The translations under genes were made by a program, and so were the position numbers. Below the pieces are notes generated by a model, which was not told where the DNA came from, made no database searches, and was given only the letters and a program-made list of their open reading frames with translations. Below are positions 7,172-15,183 of a stretch of 36,334 bases of DNA, piece by piece. Origin of the DNA: Oscillospiraceae bacterium (GTDB lineage Bacteria; Bacillota; Clostridia; Oscillospirales; Oscillospiraceae). Each line of letters begins with the position of its first letter. The first letter of the stretch is position 1. Location: positions 1-36,334 of the forward strand of contig JAFTXM010000038.1 in assembly GCA_017465025.1 (NCBI GenBank). The letters are read 5' to 3'.

Positions 7172-8101
7172 ATGGATAAGGTTGCAGTTTTGATCCCCTG
7201 CTATAACGAGGCCGCCACCATAAAGAAAGTGGTGGAGGATTTCAAGCGCGGTCTGCCAGAGGGCGGCGTGATATATGTGTATGACAACAACTCCAAGGAC
7301 GGTACTGCCGAGATCGCCCGGGCTGCCGGGGCTGTGGTGCGCCATGAGTACCAGCAGGGCAAGGGCAATGTTATCCGCCGCATGTTCAGGGAGATAGACG
7401 CGGAATGTTATCTTATGGCAGACGGTGACGATACCTACCCCGCCGAGCACGCCCCTGAGATGATAGATCTGGTGCTCAACCGTCAGGTGGACATGGTGGT
7501 GGGCGACCGCCTCTCCTCCACCTATTTTGAGGAGAACAAGCGTCCCTTCCACAATTTTGGCAACTGGATAGTGCGTTTCGGCATAAATACCCTCTTTAAA
7601 AGCAGCATCAAGGACATTATGACCGGTTACAGGGCTTTTTCCTACCAGTTTGTAAAGAGCTTCCCCGTCTTGTCCAAGGGCTTTGAGATAGAGACGGAGA
7701 TGAGCATTCACGCCGTGGACAAGAACATGAGCGTTGAAAACGTCATCATCGACTACCGTGACCGCCCCGAAGGCAGCGAGTCCAAGCTCAACACCGTGTC
7801 CGACGGCTTCAAGGTCATAAAGACCATTATCCGCCTTTTCCGTACATACAAGCCCTTTGCCTTCTTCTCCCTGCTGGCTCTGGTTCTGGTAATTCTGGCC
7901 GCCCTGTTCTTTGTGCCCGTTCTGGTGGACTATTTCAGAACCGGCCTTGTGGAGCGCTTCCCCACCCTCATCGTCTGCGGCTTTGTGATAATCGCGGCGG
8001 TGCAGTCTTTCTTCGCCGGCCTTATCCTTGAAAATATCCAGCAGAAAAACCGTCAGGACTTTGAGATGAACCTGATACGCTTGAGCGAGAATTTGAAGTA
8101 A
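7172..8101 (+). CDS. Membrane-anchored family 2 glycosyltransferase
   Basis: A 309-residue GT2 enzyme of the dolichyl/undecaprenyl-phosphate sugar synthase type. The GT-A domain begins KVAVLIPCYNEAATIKKVV, with nucleotide-binding YDNNSKDGTAEIARAAGA, the DGDDTYPAE metal/donor motif and TGYRAFSYQFVKSFPVLSKG near the acceptor site. Two C-terminal membrane segments (about residues 232-257 and 270-292) anchor it. It probably transfers a hexose from a nucleotide sugar to a lipid phosphate for envelope glycans; donor and acceptor are not determinable. The ATG at 7172 has GGAGG 7 nt upstream; an in-frame ATG 42 nt earlier has no ribosome site. It stands alone between two terminators. Confidence 0.85.
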   Translation: MDKVAVLIPCYNEAATIKKVVEDFKRGLPEGGVIYVYDNNSKDGTAEIARAAGAVVRHEYQQGKGNVIRRMFREIDAECYLMADGDDTYPAEHAPEMIDLVLNRQVDMVVGDRLSSTYFEENKRPFHNFGNWIVRFGINTLFKSSIKDIMTGYRAFSYQFVKSFPVLSKGFEIETEMSIHAVDKNMSVENVIIDYRDRPEGSESKLNTVSDGFKVIKTIIRLFRTYKPFAFFSLLALVLVILAALFFVPVLVDYFRTGLVERFPTLIVCGFVIIAAVQSFFAGLILENIQQKNRQDFEMNLIRLSENLK

Positions 8102-8108
8102 AAATCTG

Positions 8109-8137
8109 ATACCCCGCTGACTTTTGCAGCGGGGTAT
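8109..8137. terminator. Bidirectional terminator (glycosyltransferase / sigG)
   Basis: Perfect 11-bp stem ATACCCCGCTG / CAGCGGGGTAT (8109-8119, 8127-8137) with short T-runs on each side, between two convergent genes. Confidence 0.75.
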
Positions 8138-8139
8138 GT

Positions 8140-8916
8140 TTATGCGCTGATGTTCTTTTTTATCTGGCTGATGGCGTTTTTTTCCAGTCTTGACACCTGG
8201 GCCTGGGATATGCCCACCTCTTTTGCCACCTCCATCTGGGTGTGGCCGTCGTAAAAGCGCAGGGCAAGTATACGCTTTTCCCTCTGGCTCAATCGGCGCA
8301 TGGCCTGTTCAAGGGCTATCTGCTCCAGCCAGTGCTCGTCTGTATTTCTTGTGTCGCCTATCTGATCCATGACGGTGCTGCTCTCCCCGGCATCGCTGAA
8401 CACCGGCTCGTAGAGAGAAACAGGGTCGCATATGGCCTCCATGGCGAACACCACATCCTGCCTCGGCAGGCCTATTGTCTTTGCTATAGTCTCAATATCC
8501 GGCTCCCGGCCCATTTCGTTTGTGAGCTTCTCCTTGGCCTGCAAAACCTTGTAGGCCGTATCCCTCATGGAGCGGGACACCCTTATGGCGCTGTGGTCAC
8601 GCAGAAAGCGCCGCAGCTCCCCGGCTATCATGGGCACGCCGTAGGTGGAAAACTGCACATTCTGATTAAGATCGAAGCAGTCAATGGCCTTTATCAAGCC
8701 GATACAGCCCACCTGAAAAAGGTCGTCCATGCTCTCGCCCCTGTTGGCAAACTTCTGCACCACCGACAGCACAAGGCGGAGATTGCCGCTGATAAGCTCC
8801 TCTCTGGCTTTCATATCCCCTGATTGGGCTTTTTCCAGCAGTCTTCTTGTCTCCTCGCCCCGGAGCACAGGCAGCTTCGCCGTGTTCACACCGCAGATCT
8901 CAACTTTTCCCTGCAT
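8140..8916 (-). CDS. sigG: Forespore sigma factor sigma-G
   Basis: A 258-residue sigma-70 family factor of the late forespore. The N-terminus KVEICGVNTAKLPVLRGEE is the sigma-G signature and includes the region bound by Gin/CsfB in relatives. Region 2 reads NLRLVLSVVQKFANRGESMD then DLFQVGCIGLIKAID and FSTYGVPMIAGELRRFLRD; region 4 ends QMEVAKEVGISQAQVSRLEK. Length matches B. subtilis SigG (260). Ribosome site GGAG 7 nt upstream. Unlike in Bacillus and many Clostridia it is not next to spoIIGA-sigE here. I found no convincing sigma-F or sigma-G promoter upstream. Confidence 0.95.
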   Translation of the reverse strand: MQGKVEICGVNTAKLPVLRGEETRRLLEKAQSGDMKAREELISGNLRLVLSVVQKFANRGESMDDLFQVGCIGLIKAIDCFDLNQNVQFSTYGVPMIAGELRRFLRDHSAIRVSRSMRDTAYKVLQAKEKLTNEMGREPDIETIAKTIGLPRQDVVFAMEAICDPVSLYEPVFSDAGESSTVMDQIGDTRNTDEHWLEQIALEQAMRRLSQREKRILALRFYDGHTQMEVAKEVGISQAQVSRLEKNAISQIKKNISA

Positions 8917-9098
8917 AGTCTTTCTCCAATCCGCTTTTTTGAAAGCTTGTCCGGCGGGAACATTATGCGCATGATTTTATTTCCCGCAGGACTAATTATT
9001 TCCCACGGCGGGAATTTTCATGCACACAGCTTTTTTCACGGGCTGTGCCGCAGGCCGGCAAAAAGCGGAAAAACTATTGAAAAACAAGGAAAAATCCC

Positions 9099-9127
9099 TT
9101 GACAAAGGCGGGAGAATATTGTATATT
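9099..9127 (+). promoter_or_regulatory. rplJL promoter
   Basis: Consensus TTGACA (9099-9104), 17-nt spacer, TATATT (9122-9127). The upstream part of the 357-nt gap 8917-9273 holds GGCGGGAA-containing repeats (8953, 9007) of unknown meaning. Confidence 0.85.
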
Positions 9128-9133
9128 AACTGA

Positions 9134-9235
9134 GCGCTCCGAAGACAGCAGGTGGCGAAGGCCGTAAATCCTGCCGAGGACATCAACAATTTTGATTGTT
9201 TTTGTGCCTTTGCGTCTTGACGCGAAGGCTTTCTT
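9134..9235 (+). ncRNA. Ribosomal protein L10 leader
   Basis: The 5'UTR of rplJ contains the L10-leader core: CCGAAGACAGCAGGTGGCG, then the closing strand CCTGCCGAGG. In this family L10(L12)4 binds a kink-turn and represses its own mRNA. Downstream, GCCTTTGCGTC (9206-9216) pairs with GACGCGAAGGC (9219-9229) with one G-T wobble and is followed by TTTCTTT, a likely attenuator terminator. Start taken from the predicted transcription start. Confidence 0.85.
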
Positions 9236-9273
9236 TATGAGCGTGATCCATCGTTACGGAGGTGAAACCACAC

Positions 9274-9810
9274 ATGCCAAACGCAAAGGTTCTTAGCGAA
9301 AAGCAGGCAATGGTCGAAGCTCTGGCCGCACGTATCCAGAATGCAAGCGCCGGCGTTTTTGTTGACTACAAGGGTATTACCGTCAGCGAAGATACCGCAC
9401 TTCGTTCCGAAATGCGCAAGGACAGCGTGGAGTACACCGTTGTTAAGAACACCCTGACCAGAAAGGCTCTGGAAAAGCTGGGAATGACCGGTCTTGACGA
9501 CATTCTCAACGGCACCACTTCTCTGGCCACCGCCGAGAATGATCCCATTGCTCCTTTCCGTATTCTCAGCGACTACAGCAAGAAGCTCAATGACCGCTTC
9601 AACATCAAGGCCGCCTTCATGGAGGGCAAGGTCCTGAATGAGGCTGAGATCGCAGAGATGGCAGCGCTTCCTTCCAAGGACGCTCTGTACGCAAAGGTTC
9701 TGGGCACCATGATCGCTCCCATCACCGGCCTGGCCGTATGTCTCGGTCAGATCCTCGAGCAGAAGGGCGGCTCCATCGAGGCTCCCGCTGCCGAAGCAGC
9801 TGCTGAATAA
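9274..9810 (+). CDS. rplJ: 50S ribosomal protein L10
   Basis: A 178-residue L10, stalk base protein that binds 23S rRNA and carries the L7/L12 dimers on its C-terminal helix. Typical stretches are LAARIQNASAGVFVDYKGIT, YTVVKNTLTRKALEK and ALYAKVLGTMIAPITGLAVC. The start is set at ATG 9274, preceded by GGAGGTG; an in-frame GTG four codons earlier lies in the ribosome site. It ends in an acidic Ala-rich tail (APAAEAAAE). It forms an operon with rplL 34 nt downstream and is controlled by the L10 leader. Confidence 0.97.
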   Translation: MPNAKVLSEKQAMVEALAARIQNASAGVFVDYKGITVSEDTALRSEMRKDSVEYTVVKNTLTRKALEKLGMTGLDDILNGTTSLATAENDPIAPFRILSDYSKKLNDRFNIKAAFMEGKVLNEAEIAEMAALPSKDALYAKVLGTMIAPITGLAVCLGQILEQKGGSIEAPAAEAAAE

Positions 9811-9844
9811 GCAGAAACAAAGATTTTAATTGGAGGAAATTATA

Positions 9845-10216
9845 ATGAGCGAAAAAATCACCGCTATGATCGAAGAGATCAAGGCTCTTTCTGTTCTCGA
9901 GCTGTCCGAGCTCGTACACGCACTTGAGGATACTTTCGGCGTTTCCGCAGCAGCAGTCGCAGCTCCCGCAGCTGGTGGCGCAGCAGCCGCAGCAGTCGAA
10001 GAGAAGACCGAGTTTGACGTTGTCATGACCGACTTCGGCGCAGAGAAGATCAAGGTCATCAAGGAGATCCGCGGCATCACCGGTCTGGGTCTTGCTGATG
10101 CAAAGGCACTGGTCGAAGGCATCCCCGCCAAGATCAAGGAAGGCATCTCCAAGGAAGACGCAGAGGCCATCAAGGCTCAGCTCGAGGCTGTTGGCGCAAA
10201 GGTCGAGCTCAAGTAA
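9845..10216 (+). CDS. rplL: 50S ribosomal protein L7/L12
   Basis: A 123-residue stalk protein that recruits translation GTPases. The N-terminal dimerisation domain ([20 protein letters not shown]) is followed by an Ala-rich hinge ([15 protein letters not shown]) and the globular C-terminal domain with [20 protein letters not shown] and [14 protein letters not shown]. The ATG at 9845 follows GGAGG. rpoB, which commonly follows rplL, is absent; a strong terminator comes next. Confidence 0.97.
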   Translation: MSEKITAMIEEIKALSVLELSELVHALEDTFGVSAAAVAAPAAGGAAAAAVEEKTEFDVVMTDFGAEKIKVIKEIRGITGLGLADAKALVEGIPAKIKEGISKEDAEAIKAQLEAVGAKVELK

Positions 10217-10289
10217 TAGAGCTTTATTCCTTATAAAAGCCCACTCTTCAGGTATCTGAAGATAAGCAGTAAAACTGGACAATAAACAA

Positions 10290-10332
10290 AACACCCCCTG
10301 ATGCTGGAAACAGACCTGCATCAGGGGGTGTT
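10290..10332. terminator. Terminator after rplJL
   Basis: Perfect 15-bp stem AACACCCCCTGATGC / GCATCAGGGGGTGTT (10290-10304, 10318-10332), then TATTATT. Shared with the convergent small gene ending at 10334. Confidence 0.85.
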
Positions 10333-10333
10333 A

Positions 10334-10435
10334 TTATTCTTCCATATACTCCATGTAATCGCCTTCGCTGGCGAAAAGCCGATAGCGGCCATCCACATAG
10401 CCCATGTAACCGTTGTGTACGATGTATCCTTTCAT
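10334..10435 (-). CDS. Small conserved-looking 33-residue protein
   Basis: A 33-residue frame starting MKGYIVHNGYMGYVDGRYRL and ending YMEYMEE. It has a good AGGAGG ribosome site (minus strand, about 10450-10445), a double stop and an immediate terminator. It is rich in Tyr, Gly and acidic residues. I recall similar MKGY...GYMGYV...YxLFASE...Y proteins as hypothetical proteins in related Firmicutes, but cannot name a function. The ribosome site is part of a hairpin (10441-10483). Confidence 0.65.
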   Translation of the reverse strand: MKGYIVHNGYMGYVDGRYRLFASEGDYMEYMEE

Positions 10436-10440
10436 TGCAA

Positions 10441-10483
10441 GTACCTCCTGATTTATCTTATGTACATATTATAAATCAGGTAC
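10441..10483 (-). promoter_or_regulatory. Hairpin enclosing the ribosome site of the 33-residue gene
   Basis: On the minus strand GTACCTGATTTAT (10483-10471) pairs with ATAAATCAGG-AG-GTAC (10456-10441), a 10-bp perfect core plus 3-4 bp after a 2-nt bulge. The 3' arm contains AGGAGG, so translation would be blocked when it is folded. TATAAT within the 5' arm could instead serve as a -10, in which case the arm would not be transcribed. Confidence 0.45.
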
Positions 10484-10492
10484 TGTACAATT

Positions 10493-11485
10493 TTACGGAC
10501 AGATGCTCTCAGAAACCCGCTCTATCTGCTCCTTCATGGCCTTGACCACAGTCTCCGGCCCCAGTATCTGCGCCTTGCCCGCAAAGCCGAATATCCACGC
10601 GAAAAACTGAGGGCTGACCACCACATCAGTCCTGACGGTGAAATGCTCCTCCCCGTCGGGTATGAGCATCACATCCCTGCCAAGCCTGTCCAGCACCGGG
10701 CCGACCATGTCCTTTTCAAAGCGAAGGAGCACAGCCGTCTCTTCCCCGGTAAACATCCCGAAGGTCTTTCGTGCGTACACCGCCATATCAAGGGCGGCGT
10801 AGCTCTCCTGTCCGTCCCGGTCTTCATCGGTGATGCCGATATCCGCCATCTTATCCACGCGAAAATGCTTTATTCTCCCGGCTTCGGAGTCAAAGCCCAC
10901 CAGATAGTAGTTCTCGTCATCCCAGCCCAGTGAATAGGGGCTTATCACGTACCATGCGCCGTTTCTGCGGAAGCGGCGCTCTTTTTGCACGCTGTACTCA
11001 AAGTAATGAAAGCGTATCTTTTTATTCTCGGCTATGCCCCGGTGTATCTCGTCCACATTGTAGTAGATGGACTCGTTCATGGTCTTGATGCGGTTTTTTA
11101 CATAGACCTGCCGTCCAAGCTGCTTTGCCTGATGTACACTGGCGAGGCCGCCTATTTTTTTTATGAGGGACATGGTCTTTTTATGGGTGATGAACTTGGA
11201 GCACTGGACGCTGTCCACCAGCAGCTTAAGCTCCGGCAGCTCAAAATCCCGCTGGGACACATAGTAGCCGCTGGACTTGCCCGCGCCGCTCTGGATAATA
11301 TCAATGCCGTATTCTCTCAGGCATTCGATATCGTCATATATGCTCTTGCGCTCAGCGGCAATGCCCCTTGACTCAAGCTCCGCTATGAGCCGGGCCACGC
11401 TGACCGGGTGCTCCTCATCGGAGTTTTTGAGAAGATAGTCCATTACGTAGAGTATCTTCAGCTTCTGAAAGGATGACCGGGCCAT
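10493..11485 (-). CDS. WYL-domain transcriptional regulator (YafY-like)
   Basis: A 330-residue regulator. The N-terminal DeoR/HTH_11-like winged helix (KLKILYVMDYLLKNSDEEHP, then VSVARLIAELESRGIAAERK and SIYDDIECLREYGIDI) is followed by a WYL domain (about 150-230; GAWYVISPYSLGWDDENYYL, then RIKHFRVDKM) and a WCX C-terminal extension. WYL domains sense nucleotides or other ligands, and members often regulate DNA-damage or defence genes. It is the second gene after a DUF4317 gene, 25 nt downstream, and probably shares its promoter. No defence genes are adjacent, so the target is unknown. Confidence 0.87.
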   Translation of the reverse strand: MARSSFQKLKILYVMDYLLKNSDEEHPVSVARLIAELESRGIAAERKSIYDDIECLREYGIDIIQSGAGKSSGYYVSQRDFELPELKLLVDSVQCSKFITHKKTMSLIKKIGGLASVHQAKQLGRQVYVKNRIKTMNESIYYNVDEIHRGIAENKKIRFHYFEYSVQKERRFRRNGAWYVISPYSLGWDDENYYLVGFDSEAGRIKHFRVDKMADIGITDEDRDGQESYAALDMAVYARKTFGMFTGEETAVLLRFEKDMVGPVLDRLGRDVMLIPDGEEHFTVRTDVVVSPQFFAWIFGFAGKAQILGPETVVKAMKEQIERVSESICP

Positions 11486-11510
11486 TATTTCACGACCTCT
11501 CCTTTGTTTT

Positions 11511-12644
11511 TTATTCTTCTATGTTCACGGCGATACCGTTGACCTCCACGCCTGCATCGGCGGAGATCATGATGTACTTTCTGCCCTCGATGACCCTTGT
11601 CTGCACAAGGTAGCCGAATTTTGGGTCAACGGTGACCTTCACTTCCGGAGTGCATATCTCAAGCTTCTTGCTGTCGATTATGTTGGCGGGGCTGAGCATT
11701 GCATCCTCGCCAAATTCCTTTTCCACATTCCGGCAGAAATTTTTCCGTTTTTCTTCGTCAAGGCCGCTGTTTTCAAGAATCTCATCAAGCTCCTCAACAC
11801 TGACGGTCAGGGGTTCCGGGTCGCGGCTCTCCTTATGGACGGCGATACGGTCGCTCAGCTGCTCATGCACTGACTGGACGATATCATAGCTGAGGGGCTT
11901 TTCATCCGTCTCGGCGAGAACGGCGGTAAAGCTCTCCCGCTGCTCCCCGGCGGACATGGGTACCTTGGTTTTGAACACCGCATCAATAAAGTCCTGATGA
12001 ATCTGCCCGATATTGCGGGAGTAGAAGAGGGCATTGTAGATATTGGTGCTGCGGTCATCAAAGCTTGGGAACATGAAGCCCAGCTCCGGCGCGGCAACTA
12101 TCTGGTTGATAAAGGAGTTGTGGAAGCGCTTTTCCTCAGCATCATAGCCCAGCTGCACCTTGCCTTCCTTCACCGGGCATATGCAGCAGAGAATGTATTT
12201 GAATACCTCGCCCCGGCCCTCGTCGGCGTTGCCGTCCCTGCCGTAATGGGGCACATCGTAGGCATCATAGGCCAGCAGAATAAGGTAGTTATCCTCCCCC
12301 ATGTCCACAGCTTCCCGGATGCAGCGGAAAAACTCATCCCGCAGCACCGCATCATGAAGCTCGGTCTTTCTGAGGGCGGAAAGCAGTCTGTGCTCGTCGC
12401 TGTCCATGACCTGCCTTGTGGCAAAGCTGATGTCCACAAGGTTGCGGCCCAGAGTGCCGGAGAGGGTCTTTTTCACAAGGGAGAGATATTTTTCCACTTC
12501 CTCCCGGCTTAGAAGCCCCACCGACTCGTCAATATATGATATGACCTCCCGCTGGGAATTTACATAGCAGCCATAGATATGGTTTATACTGCTGCGCTCG
12601 GGCTTTATGCGCCGGCGTATCTCGTTGAGTTCTTTCTGGTTCAT
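11511..12644 (-). CDS. DUF4317-family protein
   Basis: A 377-residue cytoplasmic protein with no signal peptide or membrane segment. The sequence (start MNQKELNEIRRRIKPERSSI; then YGCYVNSQREVISYIDES; C-terminal KYIMISADAGVEVNG) matches what I know as DUF4317, common in Clostridia and of unknown function. The ribosome site GAGG lies 6 nt before the ATG. A promoter at 12677-12705 precedes it, and the WYL regulator follows in the same operon. Acidic, with several long helices predicted by eye. Confidence 0.75.
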   Translation of the reverse strand: MNQKELNEIRRRIKPERSSINHIYGCYVNSQREVISYIDESVGLLSREEVEKYLSLVKKTLSGTLGRNLVDISFATRQVMDSDEHRLLSALRKTELHDAVLRDEFFRCIREAVDMGEDNYLILLAYDAYDVPHYGRDGNADEGRGEVFKYILCCICPVKEGKVQLGYDAEEKRFHNSFINQIVAAPELGFMFPSFDDRSTNIYNALFYSRNIGQIHQDFIDAVFKTKVPMSAGEQRESFTAVLAETDEKPLSYDIVQSVHEQLSDRIAVHKESRDPEPLTVSVEELDEILENSGLDEEKRKNFCRNVEKEFGEDAMLSPANIIDSKKLEICTPEVKVTVDPKFGYLVQTRVIEGRKYIMISADAGVEVNGIAVNIEE

Positions 12645-12676
12645 GCCATACCTCGAAAAATTTTCTTTTCCTGCCC

Positions 12677-12705
12677 ATTATGCCACAAGCCGCTGCACTT
12701 GTCCA
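12677..12705 (-). promoter_or_regulatory. Promoter of the DUF4317-WYL operon
   Basis: Minus strand: TGGACA (12705-12700), 17-nt spacer, CATAAT (12682-12677). Confidence 0.6.
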
Positions 12706-12725
12706 GAACCGGGGGCAGGCTCCGC

Positions 12726-12893
12726 TCAAAGGATATTGCTCAGAAAAACAAGCAGCTGAAGCAGCATAACATACCAGATAAGCCCCTTTACGCCGCAGTT
12801 TCCCCCCTTGTCCTCGTCACAGCCGACCTCGTGGCCTGCAAAGCCCTCCTGTGCATCAAAGCAGCCGCTGTACATAAAATCGCGCATTTTCAT
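12726..12893 (-). CDS. Small Cys-containing membrane protein, 55 residues
   Basis: The frame starts MKMRDFMYSGCFDAQEGFAG, continues with a charged EVGCDEDKGGNCG stretch carrying two more Cys, and ends in one hydrophobic helix (VKGLIWYVMLLQLLVFLSNI). The ribosome site GGGAGG lies 8 nt before the ATG. Three Cys in a short soluble part followed by a C-terminal membrane anchor suggests a tail-anchored peptide, perhaps metal- or disulfide-linked. Family not recognised. It precedes the DUF4317 operon in the same direction but that operon has its own promoter. Confidence 0.6.
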   Translation of the reverse strand: MKMRDFMYSGCFDAQEGFAGHEVGCDEDKGGNCGVKGLIWYVMLLQLLVFLSNIL

Positions 12894-13109
12894 ATCTTTT
12901 CCTCCCGCACATTTTTATCTTATGTGCCTTTATTATGCGCGTCTCACTGTCCCATAAAAAGGACTGTTTGGCGGCTGTCCCGGTTTTTATGTGCGGAAGA
13001 ACCGGATGATTTTTTGACTGTTTTTCACAAAAGCCCTGCTTAAAACATCCATAATTTTTCTGCCGTATCTCTGATGCACACAAATTTGCCACATTTGGTA
13101 AATTTCGTC

Positions 13110-13138
13110 TTGTTATATTTTGCTTATTGTGTTATATT
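13110..13138 (+). promoter_or_regulatory. Promoter of the dehydrogenase gene at 13285
   Basis: TTGTTA (13110-13115), 17-nt spacer, TATATT (13133-13138), giving a leader of about 140 nt. Within the 391-nt gap 12894-13284 I see no other gene and no recognisable riboswitch. Confidence 0.5.
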
Positions 13139-13284
13139 ATTATCAATCTTTGCCGGAATACAGAGCTTTTCTTGCGGATAAAGGCTCTGTTCAGGGGAAA
13201 ACTAACCCAACACGGCAAAGTAAAAAAATGCACCGGCTGCTCAACAGCGGCGGGCATTATATTATAAACCAAGGAGGTCCGAAA

Positions 13285-14307
13285 ATGGACAAGATAAAAG
13301 TAGTACAGTACGGTTGCGGCAAGATGAGCAAATACACCCTGCGTTACCTCTATGAGAAGGGCGCACAGATCGTCGGCGCTATCGGCCGCGGCGAGTCTCT
13401 GGGTCAGGACGTTGGCGACTGGGCAGGTCTTGGCGTAAAGACCGGCATCATCGTCTCCGACAACGCCGAGAAGGTTCTGGACGAGTGCAAGGCTGATGTG
13501 GCCATCATCACCACCCGCAGCTTCATCGGCGACATTTACGAAGCCATCGAGCAGTGTGTCTCCCGCGGCATCAACGTCATCACCACCTGCGAAGAGGCCA
13601 TCTACCCCTGGACCACTTCTGCCGCCATGATCAACAGACTCGACGCCATCGCAAAGGAAAATAACTGCACCATCACCGGCAGCGGTATGCAGGACATCTA
13701 CTGGATCAACTTCGTGGCTCTGGTAGCCGGCGGCTGCCACAAGATAAACAAGATCAAGGGCGCATACAGCTACAACGTGGACGAGTACGGCATAGCTCTT
13801 GCCAAGGCACACGGCTGCGACCTGACTGCCGCCCAGTTCGAGGCTGAGATCGCCCACCCCGCAGAGTTCGAGCCCTCCTACGCATGGAATGCCGCAGAGG
13901 CTATCTGCAACAAGCTGGGTCTGACCATCAAGAACATCACCCAGAAGCACGTTCCCTATATCATCGACCATGACATCTACAGCTCCACTCTGGGCAAGGA
14001 AATCAAGGCCGGCAACTGCATAGGCATGTCCGCCGTGGTCACCATTGAGACCATGCAGGGTATCGAGATCGAAGAAGAGACCATCGGCAAGGTCTACGGC
14101 CCCGATGACGGCGATATGTGCGACTGGCAGATCTTCGGCGAGCCCGATGTGAAGTTTGCCGTTGAAAAGCCCGCCACCGTTGAGCACACCTGCGCCACCA
14201 TCGTAAACCGCATCCCCTCCCTGCTGCTGGCTCCCGCAGGCTATGTGACCTGCGACCAGCTCGAGAGCGTGGAGTATCTCACCTACCCCATGGAGTACTA
14301 CTGCTGA
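13285..14307 (+). CDS. 2,4-diaminopentanoate dehydrogenase-like NAD(P) oxidoreductase
   Basis: A 340-residue protein with an N-terminal Rossmann fold ([20 protein letters not shown], then [20 protein letters not shown]) of the dihydrodipicolinate-reductase type. It resembles clostridial 2,4-diaminopentanoate dehydrogenase (Ord) in length and in blocks such as [39 protein letters not shown] and [11 protein letters not shown]. Ord acts in ornithine fermentation, but no other ornithine genes (OraSE, OrtAB) lie here, and the usual GLGAMG loop is GCGKMS. It may act on a related amino or keto acid. The ATG at 13285 follows AAGGAGG. It is monocistronic, ending at a terminator shared with the opposing crotonase operon. 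Confidence 0.65.
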   Translation: MDKIKVVQYGCGKMSKYTLRYLYEKGAQIVGAIGRGESLGQDVGDWAGLGVKTGIIVSDNAEKVLDECKADVAIITTRSFIGDIYEAIEQCVSRGINVITTCEEAIYPWTTSAAMINRLDAIAKENNCTITGSGMQDIYWINFVALVAGGCHKINKIKGAYSYNVDEYGIALAKAHGCDLTAAQFEAEIAHPAEFEPSYAWNAAEAICNKLGLTIKNITQKHVPYIIDHDIYSSTLGKEIKAGNCIGMSAVVTIETMQGIEIEEETIGKVYGPDDGDMCDWQIFGEPDVKFAVEKPATVEHTCATIVNRIPSLLLAPAGYVTCDQLESVEYLTYPMEYYC

Positions 14308-14340
14308 GAATTTAAAGCAGCAATAAAGCCAATAATAACA

Positions 14341-14380
14341 AGAACCGTATCCACCTTGCGATGGATACGGTTCTTTGCTT
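14341..14380. terminator. Bidirectional terminator (dehydrogenase / crotonase operon)
   Basis: Perfect 13-bp stem AGAACCGTATCCA / TGGATACGGTTCT (14341-14353, 14362-14374), then TTGCTTTTT. Confidence 0.85.
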
Positions 14381-14395
14381 TTTCAAAAGAGTAAC

Positions 14396-15163
14396 TTATT
14401 TCTTGGAAAGGCTTGCGGCGTAGGCCTTGACTGCGTTGTGCAGATCCTCGGTGCCGCAGCAGTAGGTGGACTGAGCCTGCTCGAAGAGAAGTCCCGCTCT
14501 CAGGCCGCCCTCATCGGTGGCGTTGATGCCCTTCTTGCAGAAGCGCACTGCGGCCTCGGGGCTGCGGGCAATGGTCTTGGCCATTTTCATGACTCTGTCG
14601 TTAAGCTCCTCCATGGGAACAACCACCTCAACAAGACCAATGCGGAGAGCTTCCTGAGCGTCTATCTTCTCGCCGGTGAGAGCAAGGCGCTTGGCCTGAC
14701 CGATACCCACAAGGCGGGTAAGGCGGGCAGTGCCGCCCATGTCGGCAGAGAGGCCCAGCTGCACTTCGGGCAGAGCGAAAACGGCATTGTCAGCCGCCAC
14801 GCGGAAGTCAGCGCCCAGTATAAACTCAAGACCGGAGCCTACACAAAGGCCGTGGACTGCGGCAATGACGGGGTAGTTCTGTTCCTGCCAGAAGCCGTAG
14901 ATACGCTGCAGCCAGGGCAGATGATCCAGCACGTACTGGGAGCTTGCGTTGATGAGATAGTTAAGGTCGATACCGGCGGAGAAGCACTTGCCGTTGGCGT
15001 TGATGACCACACAGCGTATGCCTTCCTGCTGCTCTATGTATCTTTCAACCTCGTCCAGCTCCTTGTAGAAGCCCGCCTCAAAGATATTGAGGGGAGGACG
15101 GTTGAGCGTGAGCACGCCTATGCCCTTTTCCAGATTAAAGAGGAAGTATTTGCCTTCAAACAT
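14396..15163 (-). CDS. Enoyl-CoA hydratase/isomerase (crotonase superfamily)
   Basis: A 255-residue crotonase. The CoA-site and oxyanion-hole motifs are FSAGIDLNYL and AAVHGLCVGSGLEFILGADF. The acidic residues are Glu in GSGLEF and Glu in LPEVQLGL, plus an Asp in GLSADMGGTARL. That third acid, in the (A/S)AD(V/M)G context, is where delta3,5-delta2,4-dienoyl-CoA isomerases place a catalytic Asp, so a dienoyl-CoA isomerase or mixed hydratase/isomerase role is plausible. It is last in the GntR-ligase-crotonase operon, 20 nt after the ligase, with GCAGGAGG upstream. General family certain, reaction inferred. Confidence 0.85.
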   Translation of the reverse strand: MFEGKYFLFNLEKGIGVLTLNRPPLNIFEAGFYKELDEVERYIEQQEGIRCVVINANGKCFSAGIDLNYLINASSQYVLDHLPWLQRIYGFWQEQNYPVIAAVHGLCVGSGLEFILGADFRVAADNAVFALPEVQLGLSADMGGTARLTRLVGIGQAKRLALTGEKIDAQEALRIGLVEVVVPMEELNDRVMKMAKTIARSPEAAVRFCKKGINATDEGGLRAGLLFEQAQSTYCCGTEDLHNAVKAYAASLSKK

Positions 15164-15183
15164 TATCCGTTCCTCCTGCGGTA

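Noticed and set aside
8917-9010. Sigma-F or sigma-G promoter upstream of sigG (GCATA and CATAATG seen)
   Set aside because: No partner element at the required spacing; the match is too partial to claim.
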